Both the position numbers and the translations under genes were made by a program. Below are positions 6,208 to 12,068 of a stretch of 12,577 bases of DNA, piece after piece; position 1 is the first letter of the stretch; each line of letters begins with the position of its first letter. The notes under the pieces are model-generated. The model ran no database searches. It had not been told where the DNA came from and worked only from the letters and a program-made list of their open reading frames with translations. Source of the stretch: a bacterium (lineage in GTDB: Bacteria > Bacillota > Clostridia > Oscillospirales > Acutalibacteraceae); assembly GCA_004560045.1 (NCBI GenBank), contig SFWF01000040.1, positions 1 to 12,577 on the forward strand, read 5' to 3'.

Positions 6208-8034
6208 TTATTCACCTTTTACTGTTTTCGCCATAGATTCACTGTCGAGCAGATATTTTTTCCTTGCCGCTTCGCAGCTCATAGCAGGTACAAAGCGGTC
6301 GGGTATGGCGATTATTTTATGAGATTTTATATTAGCTCGGGAAACAATATGCTCGGATATGCCGCCCTTTCGTATTCCCTCCTCAAAGAAGAATACCTTA
6401 TCGTAATCTGAAAGAACGTCACAGAATTTATCCGAAATCGGATAAATCTTATTAAGCTTTATAACGTCGGCGGCTACGCCCTCGGTCAGAAGCTGCTGCT
6501 GCGCTTCAAGGGCGTTCGAGCTTATAATACCGTAGGTAACAAGGGCTATTCTGCCTCTGTTTGAGAATACGGTGAAGTCTTTATCGCTATAGTCGAAAGA
6601 GTATTTTTCTTTTCCTCTCGGATAGCGGATTGCAAGAGGCGATTCGGCCGTGGCCGATTTTTCTATGCAGCCCACAAGCTCCTTATAGCTCGCAGGAGAA
6701 TATACCGTCATTTTCGGAATGGTAGTAAGGAAGGCAACGTCGAAAAGTCCCTGATGAGTTTCTCCGTCCTCGCCGACTATTCCCGCGCGGTCGATAAGAT
6801 AACGAACGGGAAGGCCCGCGATAGCGGTATCGTGAATGATCTGATCGTAGGAGCGCTGCAGGAAAGAACTGTATACAGCGAAATAGGGCTTCATTCCTGC
6901 CGAGGCAAGTCCAGCGGCAAAGGTAGCGGCATACTCTTCGGCAATTCCTACGTCGAAGAAACGGTTTTTATACCTTTTCGAAAACTCGGTAAGACCCGTT
7001 CCCGTAGTCATGGCGGCGGTTATCGCGCAAACGCTTTTATCGTTTTCGGCAAGCTTTACAAGGGCTTCTCCGGCTACCGACGAGAAGCAGGCTTCACCGT
7101 TTTCGTGAATGCCGTCATGACTGTCGAAGGCCGAAACGCCGTGGTAGCTTCCCGGCTGCTGCTCGGCGAAGGGATATCCCTTACCCTTTACGGTTATAGC
7201 GTGAATTACGCAGGGCTTGCTTTGATCCCTTGCGATTTTAAGGGCGGCCCGAAGCTGCTCGATATTATGACCGTCCACGGGTCCGATATACTTAAAGCCC
7301 AAGCATTCGAACAGATTGTTTCGGTAGACCTGACGGGTAAACATTTTCTTTAGTCTTGAAAGACCGCTATGAATCGGTTTGCCGATAAGAGGTATTTTAA
7401 ACAGCAGGTTTTCGGTTCCCGATTTAAAGCGGTAGTAGCCCGGCTTTAAACGGATACGCTTTAAGTGAGTCGACATAGAGCCGACGTTTTTGGAGATAGA
7501 CATTTTATTGTCGTTTAATACGACGATAAAGTTACCCTTGCTTCCTCCGATGTTATTAAGGGCTTCAAGGGCAAGTCCGCCCGTCATTGAGCCATCGCCG
7601 ATTACGGCAAGACTCGTATGGTTTTTACCTTGAAGGGCGTTTGCCTTGTAGATTCCGTAGGCGGCGGCAAGGGAGTTACTTGCGTGGCCCGTTACAAAGG
7701 GGTCGTAAATACTCTCATCTGGGCGCATAAAGCCGGAAAGACCGTTTTCCTTACGGATGCTTCCAAAATCGCTATAGCGGCCGGTTATAAGCTTATGAGT
7801 ATAGCACTGATGCCCGACGTCAAAAATGATAGAATCGTCGGGAGCGTTCAGCACGCTGTGAATAGCGACGGTAAGCTCAACCGCTCCAAGATTAGAGGCA
7901 AGGTGACCGCCGTTTTTGGAAACGGTATTTATGAGCAGGTCACGAATCTCGGCACAAAGAGAGTTAAGCTCGCTTATATTAAGTTTTTTAAGGTCGTCGG
8001 GGGTTTTTATACCTTCTAAAAACTTATACTCCAA
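6208..8034 (-). CDS. dxs: 1-deoxy-D-xylulose-5-phosphate synthase (TTG start)
   Basis: Thiamine-diphosphate enzyme that condenses pyruvate with glyceraldehyde 3-phosphate, the first step of the MEP isoprenoid route; its product also feeds thiamine and pyridoxal synthesis. The 608 residues are close to the usual ~620. Visible motifs are GGHLASNLG with H44, GHQCYTHK (74-81), the TPP/Mg motif GDGSMTGG (146-153) through NDNKMS (174-179), GIAEEYAATFAAGLA with the cofactor-activating Glu, DRAGIVGEDGETHQG, and AIRYPRG. The first codon is TTG at 8034, with AGGAT 9 nt upstream on the minus strand and no usable nearby ATG; the N-terminus LEYKFLEGIKTPDDLKKL aligns with the normal DXS start. It lies 15 bp after ispA, which uses the downstream products of this pathway. 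Confidence 0.97.
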   Translation of the reverse strand: MEYKFLEGIKTPDDLKKLNISELNSLCAEIRDLLINTVSKNGGHLASNLGAVELTVAIHSVLNAPDDSIIFDVGHQCYTHKLITGRYSDFGSIRKENGLSGFMRPDESIYDPFVTGHASNSLAAAYGIYKANALQGKNHTSLAVIGDGSMTGGLALEALNNIGGSKGNFIVVLNDNKMSISKNVGSMSTHLKRIRLKPGYYRFKSGTENLLFKIPLIGKPIHSGLSRLKKMFTRQVYRNNLFECLGFKYIGPVDGHNIEQLRAALKIARDQSKPCVIHAITVKGKGYPFAEQQPGSYHGVSAFDSHDGIHENGEACFSSVAGEALVKLAENDKSVCAITAAMTTGTGLTEFSKRYKNRFFDVGIAEEYAATFAAGLASAGMKPYFAVYSSFLQRSYDQIIHDTAIAGLPVRYLIDRAGIVGEDGETHQGLFDVAFLTTIPKMTVYSPASYKELVGCIEKSATAESPLAIRYPRGKEKYSFDYSDKDFTVFSNRGRIALVTYGIISSNALEAQQQLLTEGVAADVIKLNKIYPISDKFCDVLSDYDKVFFFEEGIRKGGISEHIVSRANIKSHKIIAIPDRFVPAMSCEAARKKYLLDSESMAKTVKGE

Positions 8035-8043
8035 AATATCTAC

Positions 8044-8048
8044 ATCCT
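8044..8048 (-). promoter_or_regulatory. Ribosome binding site supporting the TTG start of dxs
   Basis: AGGAT on the minus strand just after the ispA stop, 9 nt before TTG 8034. The only nearby ATG (8045-8043) is followed directly by a stop codon, so TTG is the credible start. Confidence 0.6.
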
Positions 8049-8049
8049 A

Positions 8050-8928
8050 TCAGTAATCTCGTTTACAAAGATAATCGGCCAGGTCGATAAGGTCGTTAGC
8101 CTTGTCGCCGAATACGCAGACGGCGGCTTTTGCTTTTTCGGTAAGCTCGGCTGCCCTGCGCTTACATTCCTCTATTCCGAGAAGAGAAACAAAGGTTGAT
8201 TTATTGTTTTCCTTATCGCTGTGAATAGGCTTGCCAAGCTTTTCGGCAGAGCCTGTCTCGTCAAGGATATCGTCTACCATCTGAAAAGCAATTCCTAACG
8301 CTTCGGCATATTCTTTAGCGGCGTTTATCTGCTTTTGATCGGCGCCTGCAAGCAGACAGCCGATAGTACAGGCCGATTTTATAAGGGCGCCGGTTTTAAG
8401 CCGACAAATAAGGGATAAAACTTCTTCGTCGGCCGCTTTTTCTTCGTACAGAAGGTCGACCGTCTGACCGCCTATCATACCGTTAATTCCCGCATATTCG
8501 GATAAAGCGGTAATTGCTTTAATAAGGTTTTCGGCAGAAATATTTTCGGTTTTCGAGGCTATTCCGAAGGCTTCGGTTAAAAGAGCGTCCCCCGCAAGCA
8601 GGGCATTCGCCTCTCCGAATTTGATATGGCAGGATGGCTTTCCTCTTCGCATATCGTCGTTATCCATACAGGGAAGATCGTCGTGAATAAGAGAATAGGT
8701 ATGAATAAATTCTATTGCGGCTTCGAAATTTTTACTATGATCACCCTTGCCGCCGCATAAAGTATAAAACTCGCGGATAAGGAAGGGACGAAGGCGTTTT
8801 CCGCCAATAAGCAGGCTATATCGGCAGGCATCGGCAACTACCGAATACTCTTTACTATCCTCGCGGATAAGGCCCGAGAGGTATTCTTCAAAGCCAACTG
8901 CGTAATTTTTAATTTTATCGCTTATCAT
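8050..8928 (-). CDS. ispA: Polyprenyl synthetase, probably farnesyl diphosphate synthase
   Basis: Builds C15 (possibly C20) prenyl diphosphate from isopentenyl and dimethylallyl diphosphates, for undecaprenyl phosphate and quinone-type lipids. The 292 residues fit the short-chain all-trans family. Motifs are GGKRLRP (42-48), the first Asp-rich motif DDLPCMD (83-89) preceded by FIHTYSLIH as in E. coli IspA, GGQTVDLL (153-160), and the second Asp-rich motif DDILD (219-223) after QMV, followed by GKPIHSDKENNKSTF. Chain length is inferred: residues before the first Asp motif resemble C15 enzymes, but GGPP synthase cannot be excluded. ATG 8928 is 3 bp past the xseB stop. The order xseB-ispA-dxs is conserved in Firmicutes. 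Confidence 0.94.
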   Translation of the reverse strand: MISDKIKNYAVGFEEYLSGLIREDSKEYSVVADACRYSLLIGGKRLRPFLIREFYTLCGGKGDHSKNFEAAIEFIHTYSLIHDDLPCMDNDDMRRGKPSCHIKFGEANALLAGDALLTEAFGIASKTENISAENLIKAITALSEYAGINGMIGGQTVDLLYEEKAADEEVLSLICRLKTGALIKSACTIGCLLAGADQKQINAAKEYAEALGIAFQMVDDILDETGSAEKLGKPIHSDKENNKSTFVSLLGIEECKRRAAELTEKAKAAVCVFGDKANDLIDLADYLCKRDY

Positions 8929-8931
8929 AAT

Positions 8932-9126
8932 TTATCCTTCGTTTTGAAGCTTTTCTATCTTCTGCTTTGCGGCCTCTAAGGCTTCGGCACAGTATTTGGA
9001 AAGCTTTACGCCCTCCTCATAAAGTTTAACCGATTCATCGAGGGTTATTGAATTATCACTTAGTTTTTCGGCGATCTGCTCAAGGGCGGCGTAGGCCTCC
9101 TCGAAGCTAAGCTTTTTATCGGACAT
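8932..9126 (-). CDS. xseB: Exodeoxyribonuclease VII small subunit
   Basis: Small helical subunit that assembles in several copies with XseA to form exonuclease VII, a single-strand-specific nuclease used in mismatch repair and in removing DNA-protein crosslinks. The 64 residues match the usual 60-80. The family core is clear: FEEAYAALEQIAEKLSDNSITLDESVKLYEEGVKL, followed by a second helix ending in KQKIEKL. The start ATG overlaps the xseA stop as TAATG, so the two subunits are probably made by coupled translation, as expected for partners with a fixed ratio. Confidence 0.95.
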   Translation of the reverse strand: MSDKKLSFEEAYAALEQIAEKLSDNSITLDESVKLYEEGVKLSKYCAEALEAAKQKIEKLQNEG

Positions 9127-10334
9127 TATTTTTCCTCCGTAAGGTTTTGAATAATACAGTCGGCAGAGCCGTCGGCAAGGCGGAGCTTTATATCGTCCCC
9201 TACCGAAAGCTGACCTACCGACGAGACGGTTTTGCCCTGCTTTTCGGCGGCGGCAAAGCCTCTCATCAGGGTCTTCATAGGGCTCAGTGCTTCTATGAGG
9301 GATACTTTGTTTAAAAATTCGGTCTCTTTTTTGGTTATGGTTTTATCAAACTGCGAGCAGATACGGTCGGCTAAACGGTCGACCGAAAGGCTTCGTTTAG
9401 CGATAATACTGCCCTCCGGGGAAGAAAAAATCAGAGAACCGTTTATAAGAGAAAGGTTTTTCTCGCGGACTGCGATCTTTTCGGTTAAAGTAATTTTTAA
9501 ATTTCGCCCTGTTCGTAATACGTTATCATAAAGGAGTCGCGCATCGGGTACCGCAAGCTCCGCGGCAGCAGAGGGCGTCGGGGCACGAAGATCGGCAACA
9601 AAATCGCAGATCGTAAAATCGGTTTCGTGACCGACGGCAGAAATTACGGGAATCGGTGACGCAGATATTTTTCGGGCAAGGTCTTCGTCATTAAAGCACC
9701 AGAGGTCTTCTATAGATCCGCCTCCCCTGCCGATTATTATAACGTCGGCGTCGGTTTTATAGACCTTATCAAGGGCGGATATAAGACTTTTTGGGGCATC
9801 GGAGCCCTGAACGGTCGCAGGACAAAGGAGTATATCACATAGAGGATATCTTCGGGAGAGCACGTTGAAAATATCTCGCACAGCGGCCCCCGTTTCGGAG
9901 GTTATAACGGCAACCTTTTTCGGAAATTTCGGAATAGGCCTTTTTCGCGCTTCATCGAAAAGTCCTTCGGCCAGAAGCTTCTTTTTGATTTCTTCGAGCC
10001 TTGCCATAAGGTCGCCCTCTCCGTCAGGCACCATATTTTCGGCGTAAAGCTGATAGACTCCGTCGCGCTCGTAAACGGAAACTCTTCCCGAGCATACGAC
10101 CTTCATTCCGTCCTTTGGAACAAAGCGAAGTCTTGCGGCGTTTCCTCTGAACATAACACATTTAAGGGCCGCGGTATCGTCCTTTAACGTAAAGTAGATA
10201 TGCCCGCTTGCAAAATGTGCCTTATAGTTCGAAATCTCGCCGACAATACTTATATAGGACAGCTTGGGATCGCCCTCAAGCAGGCTTTTAATATAAAGAT
10301 TTAACTGCCCTACGGTGACTGAGTTGAGTGACAT
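9126..10334 (-). CDS. xseA: Exodeoxyribonuclease VII large subunit
   Basis: Catalytic subunit of exonuclease VII, degrading single-stranded DNA from both ends to short oligonucleotides. The 402 residues are at the short end of the family range but complete. The N-terminal OB fold (about 1-100) includes VGEISNYKAHFASGHIYFTLKDD and VMFRGN. The catalytic domain carries VITSETGAAVRDIFNVLSRRYP, then GRGGGSIEDLWCFNDEDLARKI, and AVGHETDFTICDFVADLRAPTPSAAAEL. A coiled-coil region (about 280-350) that docks XseB precedes the C-terminal MRGFAA segment. ATG 10334 has AAAGGA about 9 nt upstream and follows nusB by 13 bp. It overlaps xseB by 1 bp. Confidence 0.97.
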   Translation of the reverse strand: MSLNSVTVGQLNLYIKSLLEGDPKLSYISIVGEISNYKAHFASGHIYFTLKDDTAALKCVMFRGNAARLRFVPKDGMKVVCSGRVSVYERDGVYQLYAENMVPDGEGDLMARLEEIKKKLLAEGLFDEARKRPIPKFPKKVAVITSETGAAVRDIFNVLSRRYPLCDILLCPATVQGSDAPKSLISALDKVYKTDADVIIIGRGGGSIEDLWCFNDEDLARKISASPIPVISAVGHETDFTICDFVADLRAPTPSAAAELAVPDARLLYDNVLRTGRNLKITLTEKIAVREKNLSLINGSLIFSSPEGSIIAKRSLSVDRLADRICSQFDKTITKKETEFLNKVSLIEALSPMKTLMRGFAAAEKQGKTVSSVGQLSVGDDIKLRLADGSADCIIQNLTEEK

Positions 10335-10347
10335 AGCTTAGCGTCCT

Positions 10348-10743
10348 TTATCCGCGGCTTCTGATATAAGAGCCGAGTATTCCGTTAGCAAAGGAGGCGT
10401 CCTGATCGGTGGCATACTTCTTTATAAGCTCGATAGCCTCGTTGGCCGATACAGAGTCGGGAATGTCGGGGAAAAACATAATTTCGGCAATAGCAAGACG
10501 CAGCGCCGCAAGGGATACCTTTGAAATTCGTTCAAGCTTCCAGCCCTTTAAATACTCGCTTATAACTGCGTCGATATCGGCAACGCTTTCAATAGCCTGC
10601 TCTACTACAGAGCGACAATACGCATCCTCGACGTAAAGTCCCGCCTCGTCGGCTACGGCAAAAAGTTCGTTGGCCGTATCGGGGCTGAAGCTATATTCGA
10701 AAAGCAGAATGAAGGCCTGTTCTCTTGATTCTTTTCTGGTCAT
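10348..10743 (-). CDS. nusB: Transcription antitermination protein NusB
   Basis: Binds boxA RNA with NusE (S10) to form the rRNA antitermination complex and to support NusA/NusG function. The chosen protein has 131 residues, all-helical, with the family pattern TRKESREQAFILLFEY at the N-terminus and WKLERISKVSLAALRLAIAEI, followed by SANEAIELIKKYATDQDASFANGILGSY at the C-terminus. Three in-frame ATGs occur (10764, 10755, 10743). I chose 10743 because GAGGTG sits 4 nt upstream and the MTRKESREQ start fits the family; the first would fall in the predicted leader with no site. It is the first gene of the ten-gene operon. In Bacillus folD sits between nusB and xseA; it is absent here. Confidence 0.94.
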   Translation of the reverse strand: MTRKESREQAFILLFEYSFSPDTANELFAVADEAGLYVEDAYCRSVVEQAIESVADIDAVISEYLKGWKLERISKVSLAALRLAIAEIMFFPDIPDSVSANEAIELIKKYATDQDASFANGILGSYIRSRG

Positions 10744-10747
10744 AATG

Positions 10748-10753
10748 CACCTC
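10748..10753 (-). promoter_or_regulatory. Ribosome binding site deciding the nusB start
   Basis: GAGGTG on the minus strand, 4 nt before ATG 10743. It favours this start over the two upstream in-frame ATGs, which have no comparable site. Confidence 0.65.
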
Positions 10754-10759
10754 ATAACA

Positions 10760-10773
10760 CGCATATTTATACA
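10760..10773 (-). promoter_or_regulatory. ARG-box-like site at the operon start
   Basis: TGTATAAATATGCG on the minus strand fits the ArgR/AhrC half-site layout TGNATWWWWATNCA at all fixed positions except the last. It lies between the -10 box and the nusB start, around the expected transcription start. The operon contains argR, so autoregulation is plausible. No clear second box is adjacent, although ARG boxes usually come in pairs, and the region is AT-rich, so a chance match is possible. Confidence 0.35.
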
Positions 10774-10779
10774 TTATAT

Positions 10780-10808
10780 ATTTTAACTCATTACTTGGCT
10801 TTTTTCAA
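10780..10808 (-). promoter_or_regulatory. Sigma-A-type promoter of the nusB-tyrS operon
   Basis: On the minus strand TTGAAA (10808-10803) and TAAAAT (10785-10780) are separated by exactly 17 bp; each matches consensus at five of six positions. The predicted transcript starts near 10773, about 30 nt before the nusB start codon. No longer leader or riboswitch fits in the space. Confidence 0.75.
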
Positions 10809-10814
10809 GGTTTT

Positions 10815-10834
10815 TATGCAGAATATTCTGCATA
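10815..10834. promoter_or_regulatory. Perfect 20-bp palindrome between divergent promoters (operator candidate)
   Basis: The ten bases TATGCAGAAT are followed directly by their exact reverse complement, with no loop. The site lies 6 bp upstream of the nusB-operon -35 and 24 bp upstream of the -35 of the rightward promoter, so a dimeric protein bound here could affect both. Without a loop it is not a terminator. Its spacing (TG and CA 12 apart) does not fit an ARG box. I do not recognise the cognate regulator. Confidence 0.6.
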
Positions 10835-10858
10835 TTTTATATATAATCAAATTTAAAG

Positions 10859-10887
10859 TTGTAAAATGACGAAATATCTGTTATAAT
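10859..10887 (+). promoter_or_regulatory. Promoter of the DivIVA-like/hydro-lyase operon
   Basis: TTGTAA (10859-10864) and a perfect TATAAT (10882-10887) with a 17-bp spacer. The expected start is near 10894, giving a leader of about 30 nt to ATG 10923. The promoter is divergent from the nusB operon promoter, about 75 bp between the two -10 boxes. Confidence 0.75.
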
Positions 10888-10909
10888 ATTCGGACAATGA
10901 TGAGAAAGC

Positions 10910-10917
10910 GGATGTGA
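10910..10917 (+). promoter_or_regulatory. Ribosome binding site deciding the DivIVA-like start
   Basis: GGATGTGA differs from the ideal GGAGGTGA at one base and sits 5 nt before ATG 10923. It overlaps the alternative in-frame GTG at 10914, which argues for the ATG. Confidence 0.65.
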
Positions 10918-10922
10918 AAAAC

Positions 10923-11486
10923 ATGGCAATTGAATTCAGAACCGGATTTTTAGGCTTCAATAAGGATGACGTTCTAAACTACGTTCATCTTAAGGACTCT
11001 GAGCTTAAGGAACTTTCTTCGGAGCTCGGCGCAAAGATCAAGGAGCTCGAGGAAAGACTTGAGGTTCTTAAAAAGGAGCATTTATCCGACATCGAGACCA
11101 TCGAAAAGCTTAATAGGGACAATGCCGAGCTTAATATTAAGCTCGCCGAATACGACAGCAAGAGCGCCGAGATCGACGCTATGAGCGCAAAGATCGGCAA
11201 GCTTTATCTTGTATCACGCTCTACCGCAAAAACCGTTGTAGACGGCGCCCAGGCGAGCGCTCAGATAGTAGACGCACAGACCGACAAAAGCCTTCAGAAC
11301 ATCGAAAGCACGCAGGCCTCTCTTAAGGAGCTTGCGGAGGAGATCCTTTCGGCTTCTCAGGGCTTCGTAAGCCGTATCGGAGAGTTCAACCGAACCTTAG
11401 AGGACGCGAAATCGAAGGTTGACGAAAACAAAAGCAATTCTATGTCTGTAAGCGAGGAATTCGCCGAGCTCTACGCAAAGCTTTAA
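10923..11486 (+). CDS. DivIVA-like coiled-coil protein
   Basis: Predicted 187-residue cytoplasmic protein. The N-terminus (about residues 3-25, IEFRTGFLGFNKDDVLNYVHLKD) resembles the DivIVA/GpsB membrane-binding head, whose family pattern is F-x(n)-GYxxxDVxxYI. A long charged coiled coil follows (about 25-95: ELKELSSELGAKIKELEERLEVLKKEH and onward), then a Ser/Ala/Gln-rich segment and a second helical stretch. DivIVA proteins sense negative membrane curvature and recruit division, polar-growth or cell-wall factors; which of these applies here is unknown. The start is ATG 10923 because of the GGATGTGA site; GTG 10914 is possible and would add three residues. It is first in a two-gene operon, 5 bp before a hydro-lyase beta subunit with no obvious functional link. 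Confidence 0.7.
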   Translation: MAIEFRTGFLGFNKDDVLNYVHLKDSELKELSSELGAKIKELEERLEVLKKEHLSDIETIEKLNRDNAELNIKLAEYDSKSAEIDAMSAKIGKLYLVSRSTAKTVVDGAQASAQIVDAQTDKSLQNIESTQASLKELAEEILSASQGFVSRIGEFNRTLEDAKSKVDENKSNSMSVSEEFAELYAKL

Positions 11487-11491
11487 GATCT

Positions 11492-12019
11492 ATGAAAGAA
11501 ATACACCTTAACGTTTCGGAGCTTAGCTCCCTTTCGGGTACCGTTTCGGCAGGAGATCGAGTATTTCTGTCGGGAACTGTCTATACCGCACGCGATGCGG
11601 CACACAAACGCTTTTTCGAGCTTTTGGACGGCGGTTCTTCCCTGCCCTTCGAAATCGACGGCGCCGCAATTTATTACGCAGGTCCCACACCGACCCCTGA
11701 GGGAATGGCGATAGGAAGCTGTGGCCCAACCACCTCCTCGAGAATGGACACCTATGCTCCGAGGCTTCTCGATTTAGGGCTTAAATGTATGATAGGAAAG
11801 GGCGAGAGAAGCGACGCGGTTTGCGACGCCATCGTCAGAAACAACGCTTTATATCTTTGTGCGGTAGGCGGTGCAGGCGCTCTTGCGGCTATGTGTATAA
11901 CGAGCTGTGAGGTAATTGCCTTCGAGGAGCTTGGCTGCGAATCGGTTAAAAAGCTTACCTTTAATAATTTTCCGCTTATCTGCGCGATAGACGGCAAGGG
12001 CGGAAATCTGTTTAAATAA
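11492..12019 (+). CDS. Fe-S hydro-lyase (fumarase/L-tartrate dehydratase family) beta subunit
   Basis: The 175 residues match the beta subunit of two-subunit class I hydro-lyases, equivalent to the C-terminal third of E. coli FumA. Family motifs are GDRVFLSGTVYTARDAAHKR (21-40), YYAGPTPTPEG (61-71), IGSCGPTTSSRMD (74-86), the MIGKG loop (100-104) and the CAVGGAGALAA segment (123-133). The alpha subunit supplies the 4Fe-4S cluster ligands and most of the catalytic pocket, and the pair reversibly hydrates fumarate, tartrate or a related diacid. No alpha subunit is encoded in the window, although alpha and beta are usually adjacent; the true substrate cannot be assigned. No clear ribosome binding site precedes ATG 11492, so coupling to the upstream stop 5 bp away is likely. 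Confidence 0.88.
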   Translation: MKEIHLNVSELSSLSGTVSAGDRVFLSGTVYTARDAAHKRFFELLDGGSSLPFEIDGAAIYYAGPTPTPEGMAIGSCGPTTSSRMDTYAPRLLDLGLKCMIGKGERSDAVCDAIVRNNALYLCAVGGAGALAAMCITSCEVIAFEELGCESVKKLTFNNFPLICAIDGKGGNLFK

Positions 12020-12023
12020 TTTT

Positions 12024-12058
12024 AGCGAGACAGTATTTATACTTCTCGCTTATTTTTT
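12024..12058 (+). terminator. Intrinsic terminator after the hydro-lyase gene
   Basis: AGCGAGA (12024-12030) pairs with TCTCGCT (12044-12050), and inside it AGTA (12032-12035) pairs with TACT (12040-12043) around a TTTA loop. One unpaired C remains at 12031. TATTTTTT follows (12051-12058). The 11-bp stem with one bulge and the T run make a strong terminator. Its T run touches the ribosome binding site of the next gene. Confidence 0.85.
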
Positions 12059-12068
12059 GGGTGATATT

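Noticed and set aside
6754..7353. A 199-codon open frame on the plus strand inside dxs
   Set aside because: Antisense to a strongly supported enzyme gene, with no motif and no promoter; a shadow of dxs codon use.
10794..10810. Inverted CTTG...CAAG around a T run as a terminator or hairpin
   Set aside because: The stem is only 4 bp with a loop of mostly T, and it overlaps a well-placed -35 box; no upstream transcript needs ending there.
10815..10834. The palindrome as a canonical ARG box
   Set aside because: Its TG and CA ends are 12 bases apart rather than 10 and the arms read TGCAG, not TGNAT; kept as an unassigned operator instead.
10897..10917. Tiny six-codon open frame (MMRKRM) upstream of the DivIVA-like gene as a leader peptide
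   Set aside because: It has no ribosome binding site at a proper distance and no regulatory codon run, and it simply overlaps the binding site of the next gene.
11523..11997. Short minus-strand open frames opposite the hydro-lyase beta subunit
   Set aside because: Low-complexity translations without motifs, opposite a gene whose family motifs are clear.
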